From the NCBI RefSeq assembly GCF_020497125.1, contig NC_059075.1, positions 43,498,003 to 43,562,002 of the forward strand: a stretch of DNA of 64,000 nucleotides, read 5' to 3'. Below the pieces are notes generated by a model. It was not told where the DNA came from. It did not search any database and was given only the letters and a program-made list of their open reading frames with translations. This stretch comes from Mauremys mutica. Lineage: Eukaryota > Chordata > Testudines > Geoemydidae. How positions within the stretch are numbered: the first letter of the stretch is position 1; each line of letters starts with the position of its first letter. Shown piece after piece: positions 1-10,137 of the stretch. Made by a program: the position numbers and the translations under genes.

Positions 1-436
1 AAAATGATTAGGGGGCTGGAGCACGAGACTTATGAAGAGGGGCTGAGGGAACTGGGATTGTTTAGTCTGCAGAAGAGAAGAATGAGGGGGGATTTGATAG
101 CTGCTCTCAACTACCTGAAAGGGGGTTCCAAAGAGGATGGATCTAGACTGTTCTCAGTGGTACCTGATGACAGAACAAGGAGTAATGGTCTCAAGTTGCA
201 GTGGGGGAGGTTTAGGTTGGATATTAGGAAAAACTTTTTCACTCAGAGAGTGGTGAAGCACTGGAATGGGTTACCTAGGGAAGTGGTGGAATCTCCTTCC
301 TTAGAGGTTTTTAAAGTCAGGCTTGACAAAGCCCTGGCTCGGATGATTTAGTTGGGAATTGGTCCTGCTTTGAGCAGGGGGTTGGACTAGATGACCTCCT
401 GAGGTCCCTTCCAACCCTGAGATTCTATGATTCTAA
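1..436 (+). mobile_element. CR1 LINE 3' end (ORF2 C-terminus and 3' UTR)
   Basis: The reading frame at 4-351 (115 residues, closed by TAG) is the C-terminal tail of a CR1 ORF2 polyprotein. It shows the post-RT blocks [20 protein letters not shown], an RLDIRK(N)FFTQRVV-type block and a [13 protein letters not shown] block. An untranslated tail of about 85 bases follows and ends in short ATTCTATG-type direct repeats at 421-435, the hallmark of CR1 3' termini. The window edge cuts the element on its 5' side, so how much of the RT survives upstream is unknown. The uninterrupted frame suggests one of the younger CR1 copies here. No function for the host is implied. Confidence 0.93.
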
Positions 437-437
437 G

Positions 438-858
438 AACCACAAGAATTATTAAAGATTAGAAAACATGCCTTATAGTGATAGACTTTGGGAGCTCAAT
501 AGATTAAGCTTAACAAAAAGAAGGTTAAGAGGTGACTTGATTACAGTTGATAAATACCTACATTGGGAACAAATATTTGATAATGGGTTATTCAGTGTAG
601 CAGAGAAAGATACAACACCATTCAATGGCTTGACACATTCAGAATGGAAATAAAGCATACATTTTTAACAGCAAGGGTAATTAAGCATTGGAACAATTTA
701 CTAAAGGTTGTGGTGGATTCTCCATCACTGGCAATATTTAAATCAAGAGTGGATGTTTTTCTAAAAGATCTGCTCTAGGAATTTTGGGGGGAAGTTCTAT
801 GGCCTGTGTTATACAGGAGGTCAGACTAGATGGTCCCTTCTGGTGTTGGCATCTATGA
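438..858 (+). mobile_element. CR1-family LINE 3' end, second subfamily
   Basis: This is a decayed CR1 3' end directly abutting the previous one. The frame at 468-653 retains a LWELNRLSLTKRRLRGDLIT block and then breaks. In shifted frames the sequence continues with TARVIKHWNNL-like and SPSLAIFKSRVDVFL-like segments. The 3' tail contains ggaggtcagactagatggtc and ends at atctatga, a tail shared with the other old CR1 copies in this window but different from the copy at 1-436. Stops and frameshifts show it is dead. Confidence 0.88.
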
Positions 859-861
859 ACC

Positions 862-1165
862 TCTTCTCTAAACAGTCCCAATCTCTCCTCATGGGGAAGT
901 CTGTCCAAGCCTCAGTCTAATCCTTCCTGTTTCCCATCTCTGGACTGTTTTCAGATAGGATGACGAGACCACAGTATTCTGCATGAGAGTGTCCCATTGA
1001 TTCATACACTATTAGAACATTTTCAGTCTTTTCTATGCAATTCTTTATACATCCAAACTGTTTGCTTTTTTGACTCTCTTTCCACATTGAGCAGAGGCTT
1101 TCATTGAGCTGTCCACAAGGAATGGCTAAAGTTAATATAGAACCTAGCACACAATATAAGTACTT
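862..1165 (-). mobile_element. Degraded CR1-like LINE fossil, antisense
   Basis: On the minus strand this resembles the ORF2 segment between the RT and the C-terminal blocks. It corresponds roughly to the antisense copy at 37.7-38.0 kb: the 'cccaatctctcctcat' stretch near 868-883 matches it, followed by a cacagtattctgcat stretch and an acattgagcagaggctttca stretch. The minus-strand frame 1150-917 keeps a KSKQFGCIKN segment comparable with the CR1 KANRMLGCIK block. It is old and strongly diverged. Family assignment rests on order and partial matches only. Confidence 0.55.
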
Positions 1166-2235
1166 TCAAAATATTCATTCCAATATGCTCTGCCGTGTAT
1201 TTGCCAACACTGAAATCAATCTGCAATGGCGCTGCCCATGCACCTAGCTTTGTCAGGCCTGGCGGGAGTTCCTCACAGTCTTTCCCTCACAAACCTAAAC
1301 AATGTTAGCATCTATTGTGACATACTTAGATAAAAACAGACCGCTGTGGTGCAATCTTCATTCAATAGGCTAGGGCACATGCTCCTGGGAAGCCGAAGGG
1401 GAAAGTAAGCATTTCTGACTCCTGCTGCTATCTGGGCAATCAATGAGCAGCCATGAGTCCAAAAAGGACCCCAAGATTACTTAGCACATCACCATTCAGA
1501 AGACAGATGCCCTCTGTTGAAGGTGAGACTCAAGGATCAAAATAGGGCAGGTGTGTGGCATTTTGAAGAACTGAACTTTTTTTTTCTGGAGGCTGCCATC
1601 TTTACTTCCAGCAGCTAAATGTTCAAAGAAAAAAAATTAAATCTCTTGCTCTTCTTGTTGCAAAGATAACTTTAAAAATGTAAACAGAGTGTAAAATGAT
1701 GCAGTCAGATATCACTGCACAGGTAGCCTGAAACAACAGCTCTAAGAGAGGTATGAAATGCCCTTATTCATGACAGGGGTTGTTAACATTGAAGTCTACA
1801 GATGACAATTCAAATGTTAATATTCTTAACTATTTCGCTTTGGAGACCTGCATAACCTATTGTGAATGGCATCTTGGTTTAGTGTTTCAAATGGGCTAAA
1901 GTTGGTTTGTGGGTGGAGCTTTGAGCAGTACCACTCTCCATTTCACTCCCTGGTGAGATTGGTGCTAGCTCCCCACACTGCTACTGCTTCTTTCTACCTA
2001 CCAGCATGCTCTCCAGCGTTACTGACTGATCTACAGCCAGCTGATGGCTTTCAAGGTCCTTAACTCCCTCAGACACTGGGGCTGCAAGGCAACAGCATCT
2101 GCATTTATTGGGTTCAGTTCTTGGATCTGTACATTCTTTGTGCTGCAGCCCTGGTACAATGCAGGGCAGGAGTGTGCATAAGGAGCAGCAAGAAGGGGCA
2201 TGGTTCCCCCCAATAATAGGTGGGGGCACAGAATT
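1166..2235. other. No gene recognised; unique-looking sequence
   Basis: I see no credible coding frame or recognisable repeat. Short A and T runs occur at about 1568-1576 and 1630-1640. Open frames at the right-hand end are short and shadow the GC-rich repeat that follows. Confidence 0.5.
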
Positions 2236-2358
2236 CCTCTGGCCCCAAGGCCGCGGCAGGAGCTGACAGCTCCTCTGGTCCTGGGGCCACGGGGAGCGAG
2301 TGAGCGCCTCTGGCCCTGGGGGCCGTGGGAGGAGAGCACGCTCCTCCAGCTCCAGAAC
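2236..2358. repeat. GC-rich tandem repeat, about 36-bp unit, roughly 3.5 copies
   Basis: Units starting cctctggcccc, cctctggtcctg and cctctggccctg follow each other at 35-36 base spacing and end in a partial cctccagctcc unit. The overlapping open frames on the minus strand here (up to 141 residues) come from this low-complexity GC-rich array and are not taken as genes. It may be the inside of a decayed DNA transposon, as such arrays are in several hAT elements of this window. Confidence 0.7.
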
Positions 2359-3090
2359 CGCAGAACATGCCCGTTCTAAAGCGCTCACATTTTTATTCCT
2401 GCGCATGCCCCTGAAGCAGGGTTAACCCTCAGCATAGCGAGATCTTTTGGTTGTGTAATGGCATGAAAGATTAGGTGAAATGGGACATGGCCAGTGTGAC
2501 TGGCCATACACCTCAGTGATCTCCAGCTGCTGAAATGGCTCCTTGAGGCTGTCGGCATCTGGCTGTAACCAGTCTGAGGCTGTCCTCAGAGTTGGATGTG
2601 GGGAAGAAGAAAGCCACCAATGCCTCTCCCAGTGCACTTGACGATGTAGTCTGAGCATCCTATCTCCTCTCTCTCATTGTATAAATGCCCCTCCCCCTGC
2701 CTTCACCCAAACATTCAGCTGTTCTCAGGATTTTCATTGCCATTTTCTGGATCTTTTCTGTGACAGGAAGCTGCCAGCCCTAGGAATTTACACACTTTCA
2801 CAGGGAGCCTTTATTGGGCTAGATCCAGAGGTGTGGCTGATCTCCACAGAGCGCAGGTCAGAGGTGGTTGTCCCTATTGTCCCCACTCCAATTCTGGTGC
2901 AGCTTCTTCACAGGGTCATTCCCCCTTTGCCATGTTCAAGCAGCCTGAGGTCTACTCTAAATTACACTGGCTACAAACAGCACCAAGGAACTAAAATGCA
3001 GCTAACAATTTGCATGGAACAGGGATGTTCTGGTTACCCCACCTTTCCTCCAGCCATGGCTCCTTTTCCCTGCTATGTTGACAGTGGGTT
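2359..3090. other. No gene recognised
   Basis: Ordinary composition, with only short chance frames such as the minus-strand frame 2658-2422 and the plus-strand frame 2831-3106, neither resembling a protein family I know. Confidence 0.5.
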
Positions 3091-3483
3091 GACTAGGGTT
3101 ATTTAGTCTGCAGAAGAGAAGCATGAGGGGGGATTTGATAGCAGCCTTCAACTACCTGAAGGGGGGTTCCAAAGAGGATGGAGCTAGGCTGTTCTCAGAG
3201 GTTGCAGATGACAGAACAAGAAGCAATGGTCTCAAGTTGCAATGGGGGAGGTCTAGGTTGGATATTAGGAAACAGTATTTCACTAGGAGGGTGGTGAAGC
3301 ACTGGAATGGGTTACCTAGGGTAGGGAGGTGGTGGAATCTCCATCGTTAGAGGTTTTTAAGACCTGGCTTGACAAAGCCCTGGCTGGGATGATTTAGTTG
3401 GTGTTGGTCCTGCTTTGAGCAGGGGATTGGACTAAATGACCTCCTGAGGTCTCTTCCAACCCTAATCATCTATGATTCTATGA
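3091..3483 (+). mobile_element. CR1 LINE 3' end, same subfamily as the copy at the window start
   Basis: Almost collinear with 1-436: tttagtctgcagaagagaag, then the [18 protein letters not shown] block (frame 3123-3350), the [14 protein letters not shown] block and HWNGLPR. A small duplication, gtaggga near 3319, breaks the frame after GLPR. The tail runs through ggactaaatgacctcctgag to ctatgattctatgag at 3472-3484. It is 5' truncated at about residue GLFSLQ, as is typical for CR1 copies. Confidence 0.92.
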
Positions 3484-3484
3484 G

Positions 3485-5010
3485 TGGGAGAGCAGGAGTG
3501 GATAACAGCCTCTACACTGGCACTAGACCACCATGTTCTAGGGGGCTCCTCTCTGGGCTAAGACAATGTTGTAGTAGCACAAAGCAACCACACTACACTG
3601 GAGAAGCTGTCCCATCATCCCAGCCTTTGGAGAGACCAATCATCTTCCAGTGGAACTGAAATCCAACAGGGTGCGGGCTGGGGAGGTGAAAGGGACTAGG
3701 ATGAGAGGCTGGAGCTGGTTTGGGAATGCAGAACTCAGCAAACCAATACTTTTCTTCCCCTCATGCCTGCAGATGTTGCTTGAGGATGGACATTTTTGCT
3801 CACAGCAGAGATCAGGCAAACCAATGAGAATTTTTTTCCCTTCACAACATTCAATTCCACTTTATGTGAAATAATAAAAGTCTGAGCTTCCTGTTCATGA
3901 AGATTTGATAACAGCGTCGCTCCGCTCTGAGAGCTGACACTTTGGTATATGGGGAGAGAGGAAGAGCTGAGGACTTGGTGGAGTGACTTGGACAGGGTCA
4001 CCATGACCATGAGCAGAGGGAGGTTTGTTAATAAAACATGGGATTCTAGGCAACATGGGAGTGGAAGGGATAGGTTGAAGATAGTACGTTGCACTGGGGC
4101 TCCCAGTGTGTAGGGTCGAGGATTGTGGGAGGGCTGGGAAATCCATCCAATGTGTAGGGTTGGGGGGGGAGGGGTTGAGCACATAGGGTCAAGATTGTGT
4201 GGGACTGTAGAGTTCAGAGTGCAGCACGATAGATCATGCATGGGATGGGTTTTCTAGTATATGCAGTTGGACTGGAGGCACTGGAGTTGGCATTGGGTGT
4301 CCTGTGTTGGGGCTGGGGTATCCTATCTCCTCAACCTCGTTTCATAAAGGTTGATGAGCACCTCATTTCATAAAGGTTGATGAGCCACAATCAGGACTTG
4401 GGGGCAGATTCTCTGCCCTGTTCCACTCCCACTGTGGTGCTCAGGAGGCACAACGGGAGCAGAAACCTCTGAAGTCCATGGCTGGGGATTCCTCCAGCGG
4501 AGCTAAAGCCAGCATAACCATCTCCTATGCCTCCCTCCCTGCAGCCCTGGATGCATGAGCCAGAGAGGGAGAAAGACTGAAGTATGCTGAGCTCCAGCTA
4601 CTGCACCTGGTGTATGGTGTGCAGGGGCCCACTGGCAGCTTGATGAAGCTACAGCTGGGCTGGCACAGGGAATAAGAGAACTGTAACTCATTGTTGGTTC
4701 TCAAATTCAACTTCTCTTTCTCCCCTGGCTTGGGCTCCCCTGGGTGGCTGTGTGGGAGAAGGGACCATCCTTTGCTACATGCCCTCCAGGTTCAGGCAGA
4801 GATGATCAAGCTCCTAACCTGTTCTCCCTGAGGTCCCCCCAGCCTGGCAGGGAAGCAGGCAATGGCACATCCCTGGCAACTCTCTCCTCCCTTCCCTGTG
4901 ATGCAGCAGCTAGCAGATAGGCGTGCTGCTGAGCAGCTGTGGCAGGGAAGGGACAGCCTCTGCTCAGAGCACTGTTGCTCACACCAGAGATTCGCTGGGG
5001 CTGCTCCTGA
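3485..5010. other. No gene recognised; unique-looking sequence
   Basis: The largest frame (168 residues, minus strand 4241-3735) has a low-complexity, P/S/T-rich composition and no family resemblance, so I do not call it a gene. The only structure seen is the 26-bp direct duplication at 4335-4386. Confidence 0.5.
4335..4386. repeat. 26-bp direct duplication, two tandem copies
   Basis: The unit cctcgtttcataaaggttga plus tgagca is followed at once by the same 26 bases with two mismatches (cctcatttcataaaggttga plus tgagcc). A recent local slippage or a small duplication explains it. Confidence 0.85.
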
Positions 5011-5112
5011 TTTTATAGGGACAGTCTCCATATTTGGGTTTTTTTCTTATATAGGCGCCTTTACCCCCAGCCACCTGTCCCAATTTTTCACACTTGCTAT
5101 CTGGTCATCCTA
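5010..5112 (+). mobile_element. Remnant of a short terminal-inverted-repeat DNA transposon
   Basis: The segment gattttatagggacagtctc, a cttatataggcgcc core, then acctgtcccaatttttcaca and tctggtcatccta matches the layout of a short MITE-like repeat I recall from turtle genomes, whose ends read TAGGGTGACCAGA and its complement. Only the right-hand end (near 5098-5112) is clear here. The left terminal repeat is missing or decayed, and the superfamily cannot be settled from one copy. Confidence 0.4.
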
Positions 5113-5639
5113 CTGGGCAAGCACTGGGTGACAGTGGGAGGCGTGGAGTCCACTCCCCACCGTGACAGGGCTCCTCAAACACTTCTGTTTAAAAGGAGCA
5201 TGGCTCAGGGAACACATATTTTCTTCTTAACACAAACTCAAACGCCACAGGCTAGATATCTCCAGTGTGGAGTGTTAAGTGCCAGGCTGTGGTGCTGGGG
5301 ACCCTGTGTGGGGTTAGGAATCTTTAAGTGTGAGGTTGGGGATGGTGTGTAAGGCTGAGGGCTCCAAAGATCTGGGCAGAGAGGGCGATGATAATTTTGG
5401 GGTGTGGATTTCTGGTGCCTGAGGGCACTAGTTTCTGGCTTGCTGCATGAGGGAGTTGTAGGGCACAGGTTAGACCAGCCCGGGAAAGATGGGGACAGGA
5501 GAAAGTCTTTCCTGCACCCTCCCATCACCACCTCTTAGACCTCTCTCTGGTCTAGAGGGGCTGCGTGCTTTCCTGTGGGCCAAGAAGGAACAAGGCTGTC
5601 CAGTGGCCTCCCACTTGGAACATTTATCCTCCTTTAGGA

Positions 5640-6200
5640 AGGATTTTAATTCGTGTAAATGAGTGTTTTTAATTTGTTATACTGGGCTTTATCTCTATTA
5701 CCATCTCATTTGCTTTTAAACCCAGTTTCGCCCTCCCAACTGAATTCCATTTGCTGCATTAGGAGTAATTCTCTTCCCCAAGGGTTAGACATTTTCTCTC
5801 CACATAAAAGTCGCTTATTTTGGATAAAGAGACGATTAGATTTATCTTTAATATTTTAATGGCAGGCGGGATTATTGGGTAGGCAGCCCCGGTTTCGGTT
5901 GTTGTGGGGGGATTAGACTCTAATAAATTCTTTAGATTGGGATTTTTTTTTCTGTTTTGCACAAAGTACTTGTATTTTTTTAAATAGTCGCTTCCTTTTT
6001 TTTTGAGTCATAAATTCCATTTGCTGTTTCCTATTAGTATTAAATCAAGTTGATTAAATTCATAGTGACTATTTGCACATATATCTTTTTAATTTTAACA
6101 TCCACAACATAAAATCCTTAATGGTGCAATTTTAAATACCTGCAACATACATTGCTATTCGTGTAAGAACAGCTGGAAGTGAAGAGCTTTACAAGGAAGA
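5640..6200. promoter_or_regulatory. Candidate conserved noncoding element (AT-rich, homeodomain-type cores)
   Basis: A transposon-free AT-rich stretch with no coding frame and several motifs usual in developmental enhancers: ggagtaattctc, gacgattagatttatcttta, ggcgggattattgggtagg and taaatcaagttgattaaatt. GATTA/ATTA cores and GATA-like cores (tttatctt) recur. This is inference from composition and motif clustering. Conservation cannot be measured from one sequence. Confidence 0.3.
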
Positions 6201-6215
6201 GTGAGGGACAGACGA

Positions 6216-6247
6216 ACGGACGGATGGATGGATGGACAGACAGAGGA
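6216..6247. repeat. (GGAC/GGAT)n tetranucleotide microsatellite
   Basis: Gacggacggatggatggatg followed by gacagacag gives about eight tetranucleotide units with GGAC and GGAT variants. Confidence 0.85.
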
Positions 6248-6589
6248 GAGAGAAGTAAATTAGCTCCTCCCATCACCCATTCTGCTAGTGCTTTGGGTAT
6301 TCTGCAGTTTTAGGGTTTTAGAAAGCAGCTTCCTGCTCTCTTTGGAACAGCAGCTGCATCTCTGCAGAGATGAAGAGACTAGACCCCCCCTGCCCAGTGA
6401 GACCTTCATCGCTACAAACAGAGCTCCGCTGTCAAGTCTTCAGCTCCAAGTGACCACTGGGCAGCCCCTCAAAAGCTGGCATCAACTGGTGCCAGGAGGG
6501 CAGGGCTGAAGGTAAAGCTCGCTTGTAGGGGCCCTGGGCCGGGCCGGTTCCCTATCTGAGCCCCGCACTCCTGGTCTGCCTGCCTCCAG

Positions 6590-7250
6590 CTCCTATTTTA
6601 GGCTAATCAGAACCTGGTAATAGAATAAAATGTCAGCAAAGTAGAAATCAATAAGTGTTAATGCTCCGGGACTTTCACTGCTAGGCCGCCTCCCGCCCCT
6701 CGCCTCCCCCCTCCCAGCCAGCCGCACCATCCTGTCCCTTTGATTTCGGTCCCTTCTCTAATCCCCACCTCATCAGCTCCCGGGAAGGGCTGATCTGCAG
6801 CAGAAAATCCCTCATTCGGGGCAAAATCAGCTTAATTTGCAGCAATTTGTAGCAGGTCTTTGCTGGGATTTGAGTCTCAAATTATCCCGCGGGTGGGGGC
6901 TGCCGCGCGGCAATATGGGCCGAGATTTCCCTGCTCCTCTGTTTGCACAGATTTGTCTGGGGAGTAATTACCGCCGCGTCGTAGCCCCCCCGGGTTCCGC
7001 CCCCCAGCAGCCGGGCCTGGAGCCGCCCGGATTAGCAGCATTAACGGCAAATGCAGCGCAACAATTAATCATTTGCTGGTAAATACAAACAGGCGCCGCC
7101 CCAGGCTGGGGATGGAGGTCGGCTATGGCCGGGCGTGTAATGGAGCAATGAGGAAAGGGAAGGAGGAGAGCCGGGGACCTTGTGGCCTCAGGACAGAGAT
7201 CAGAGCAGGCAACTTTCCTTCCTCTAATGCTGCTAATTACAGCCTGCAGC
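6590..7250. promoter_or_regulatory. Candidate regulatory block with CpG-rich core
   Basis: The middle (about 6680-7040) is GC-rich and locally rich in CpG, for example ttatcccgcgggtgg, gccgcgcggcaatatg and attaccgccgcgtcgtagcc. Homeodomain-like cores (attagcagcattaacgg, caacaattaatcatttg) and a reverse forkhead-like gtaaatacaaac near 7079 flank it. CpG retention in a methylated vertebrate genome suggests an unmethylated CpG island or a constrained element. It could be an enhancer or an alternative promoter. No first exon is evident, since the open frames (6837-7082, 7073-7390) resemble nothing known. Confidence 0.35.
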
Positions 7251-7860
7251 TCCTGTGCCTGCCAAGCACACGGCCAGGGGACACCCTCCTCAGAACGGGG
7301 CGCCTCCCCAAACCCGGGCACCTGCAGCCTGAGGACTCCCCCCAGGGTGCCCACAGCACATGCCCACGCCAAGCCAGGGCGTCTCCATAAAGGAAGTGTC
7401 CCCCATCAAGGGTGCCAGCCAGGGTTCCCCCAACAGAGGGCACTCCAAACAAAGGCAACCCTCAAACCAGGGACCCCCAAATGGAGCCCACAGCAAGGGC
7501 CACTCCCCTTACACAACTGATCATTGACTATAAATTAGTGGTTGCCTAGGGGCATGTGATCACTATGTACCTGATCTAATTACTGTATATTGGTTATGTG
7601 AAAACAGCATATAGTTTCGACCATTAATACACAAGGAGCTTTAAAAGCAATGATTTCCCAAGGCTGAAAACAATCATCAACAAAATTGAGAGGAAAAAAA
7701 TTAAACAAAGTGACCAGTGACTGAGAATTATTTGAGGATATTTTACTAGATACACAATATATAATTTTAAAAAAATCACAATCTTCCCTGTTAAGGAGGG
7801 AAGTGAAAGTGGCAATACAAATAAAATTTTAAAATCCCAATATATAAAAAAAGGAGAAGT
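7251..7860. other. No gene recognised
   Basis: The first half (to about 7510) is GC-rich with loosely repeated caaggg/cagggt and tcccc words that open several overlapping frames on both strands. From about 7520 the sequence turns AT-rich. Nothing resembles a protein domain. Confidence 0.45.
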
Positions 7861-7869
7861 TGAAAGCAA

Positions 7870-8529
7870 TGACTATAAATTAGCAGTTATGAAATGAAGA
7901 CAATGGATAAGGGAAGCTAAAGGTATTAAAAAATCTGTGGCCAGTAGGGTTAAGGATAAGGAGGAAATTTAAAAATATACCAGGAACAAAAGAAATCCTA
8001 GAAATGGTATAGGGATTTACTAACTAGGTATTGCAAAATTGTCAACAGTTATGCAGAAAGGGCAGAAATTTTCAATAAATATTGCAATTCTCTATTTGGT
8101 AAGAAGCTTGATGACATTTTCACATCTTATAGTGACAATGAAATACTTTCTATTCCATTATTATCTAGGGAAGATGTTAAACAGTAACTATTAAAATTAA
8201 ACATTTTTAAATCTTCAGGACAGGATAACTTGCACCCAAAAATTTTAAAGGAATTGGCTGAGGAGCTCTCTTAACCACTCATGTTGATTTTTTAAAAAAA
8301 TCTTGCAATACTGGAGACGTTCTAGAGAACTGGGGAAAAACTAATCTTGTGCTAATATTTTAAAAGGCTAAATGGAATGACCTGAGAAACCATAGGCTAG
8401 TTCGCCTGATATCAGGCCTGTACAAAATCATGGAAAGGAAGATATGGGAGTGAATCAGCAAAGAATTAAAAGATGGTACCATAATTAACACCTATCAATA
8501 TGGTTTTATGGAAAATAGATCTTGTCAAG
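7870..8529 (+). mobile_element. Degraded CR1-like LINE, N-terminal part of RT
   Basis: Conceptual reading through stops on the plus strand gives segments in the CR1 order: a YFNKYCNSLF-like stretch, SGQDNLHPKILKELAEELS (8217-8273), a WRRSRELGKN-like stretch near 8309, NHRLVRLISGLYKIMER near 8390, and YQYGFMENRSCQ near 8494. These correspond to the conserved DGIHPRVLKEL, GNYRPVSL and QHGFRKGRSC blocks of CR1/L3 reverse transcriptases. Many stops and single-base shifts show a very old copy. The catalytic core and the 3' end are absent. Confidence 0.8.
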
Positions 8530-8640
8530 TGACTTAGCCAAGGCCATAACATTAATCTGTGGCAGAATTAGGACTAGATCAAGAAGCTCCTGGTCTCTCA
8601 GTTCTCTGCTGTAACCACAGGATTATCCTTCCTCTTCATG
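8530..8640 (+). mobile_element. MIR-type SINE fragment
   Basis: The order gtgacttagccaaggccata, ctgtggcagaattaggacta and gctcctggtctctcagttct follows the central and 3' part of the amniote MIR family (GTGACTTGCCCAAGGTCA, GTGGCAGAGC, CCAGGTCT). It directly abuts the CR1 fossil. The tRNA-like head is absent. Confidence 0.6.
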
Positions 8641-9480
8641 ACTCTTAACAAATTTCACAATGACAAAGATAAAGTTAAGTATAGCTCAAAGCACTGACTA
8701 CTGCATATTCTTAGACAAAAAAATGTTAAAGTTAAGGTTCAGACTGAAATTAACAGACATTAGAAAAATGAATACCAAGAAGCTGCAGATGCCCTCTTGT
8801 TTCCTCATTTTTTACAGTTTATTGTAATGTACATAAAGGTTTGAATATACTTATAGTTCATACATTCACTAAAATTAATCTAAACATGGGTAAATTAACA
8901 TTATACAGATAATCTAATAACAACTTTAACCCTAAATCTCCAAGATAGATACCAAGAAACATATTACTTCCATTTAGGTGTTAGCGATAGGTTTTTTTTT
9001 GTTTTTTTTTTTTAAATCAAACCATTTGTTTCAACATATACAGCATTAAAACAGCTTCAGTGAACTATAACTTGTCTTGCATCAATCGATGGGCCACATT
9101 GCACTACCTTACTCACAGTTAATAATAAACCAATGGATTCCCATGTGTATCACAACCTATCCCTATGTAAATAAGACCGTTCAAAGTCTATCTTCTAGCT
9201 ACAGAATACGAACATTTTAATTATCAAATTTTTCAGACAGCAATATTGCAAACCCCAAGTGTTCAAAAAAATCATGAGTCAGGTTGCCCAAAATCATGAT
9301 ATGTGTTCAGAGAGAGAGATCTTTGTAATTACCTTTTGGTTTCTGAGCCTTTAGGGTGCATTCAGGTCACATTTTCAAGCTTTTCTCTGCAACCATGAGG
9401 ACAGAAACATACTCTTTTAAAATGAGAGTTTAGAGTCTCATGTAATCACTTGACTCCAGGAGCTGAGTCTTAAAGAAAAC
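8641..9480. other. AT-rich sequence with no gene recognised
   Basis: A T homopolymer tract interrupted by one G sits at 8992-9013. No frames above background and no clear repeat were seen. Confidence 0.5.
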
Positions 9481-9491
9481 GACAAATACGA

Positions 9492-9857
9492 TGGTTTCAG
9501 AGTAGCAGCATTGTTAGTCTGTATCCACAAAAAGAACAGGAGTACTTGTAGCACCTTAGAGACTAACAAATTTATTTGAGCATAAGCTTTCGTGGGCTAC
9601 ACCACACTACATTGGATGCATAGACTGGTATTTATACATACAGAGAACATGAAAAGGTGGAAGTAGCCATACCAACTGATTGGCCTCTTACAATTGGTAT
9701 GGCTACTGCCACCTTTTCATGTTCTCTGTATGTATAAATATCTTCTTGCTGTATGTTCCAGTCTATGCATCCGATGAAGGGGGCTGTAGCCCATGAAAGC
9801 TTATGCTCAAATAAATTTGTTAGTCTCTAAGGTGCCACAAGTACTCCTGTTCTTTTT
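9492..9857. mobile_element. Penelope-like element terminal repeats arranged as a fold-back
   Basis: Two oppositely oriented copies of the same terminal repeat sit head to head. The left arm reads tggtttcagagtagcag, then acaggagtacttgtagcacc, cttagagactaacaaattta and cataagctttcgtggg. The right arm reads catgaaagcttatgctc, ttgttagtctctaaggtgcc and caagtactcctgttcttttt. The arms meet around an inverted pair, gaacatgaaaaggtgg and ccaccttttcatgttc (9646-9725). An 11-bp direct repeat, gacaaatacga at 9481-9491 and gacaaatatga at 9858-9868, flanks the insert with one mismatch and looks like its target-site duplication. The repeat type matches the 3' end of the GIY-YIG-bearing element at 15.3-16.25 kb, hence the Penelope-like assignment. 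No coding part is present. Confidence 0.75.
9771..9808 (+). ncRNA. Hammerhead-ribozyme-like fold in a Penelope-like terminal repeat
   Basis: The pieces of a minimal type I hammerhead lie in order. There is a CUGAUGA-like box ccgatga (9771-9777), a short stem II with arms gggc and gccc around tgta, the box GAAA (9795-9798), and a stem III gc-ttat-gc with the extra A-T pair, followed by TC at 9807-9808, where cleavage would occur. The U4 position of the core is C here, and stem I pairing across the ends is poor, so this copy is probably inactive. Hammerheads are known from Penelope-like elements of other animals. The call is by fold resemblance only. Confidence 0.4.
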
Positions 9858-10049
9858 GACAAATATGAGACTCATGAAAATCATGAGTGTTGGCAACAAT
9901 GTATAGATAATACAAAGAACGTTGCTTTGTACATAATGACATGTAATGAAGATATATCTTCCTAAATTATATTTTCAACCAGATTATTCATGGTCCTTTT
10001 ACAATTGACATCCCATTCCATAGTTATTAGACAAAACACTGAACAACTG

Positions 10050-10137
10050 TGGCCCTGATTCTGCAAACATTTATGTGATATTACTCATATAAATAAAGAT
10101 GCACATGTGTTTACAGGATCGAAGTCTATATTACACA
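10050..10137. repeat. Ancient palindromic MITE-like repeat
   Basis: The left arm ggccctgattctgcaaacat is mirrored by gtgtttacaggatcgaagtc at the right, with tactcatataaata between. The same palindromic layout (CCTGATCCTGCAAACAC and its complement) occurs at 47275-47362. It is a weakly preserved, nonautonomous, probably DNA-transposon-derived repeat. Confidence 0.45.

Noticed and set aside
3735..4241. 168-residue minus-strand frame
   Set aside because: Low-complexity P/S/T/H-rich reading without any motif, splice context or family similarity.
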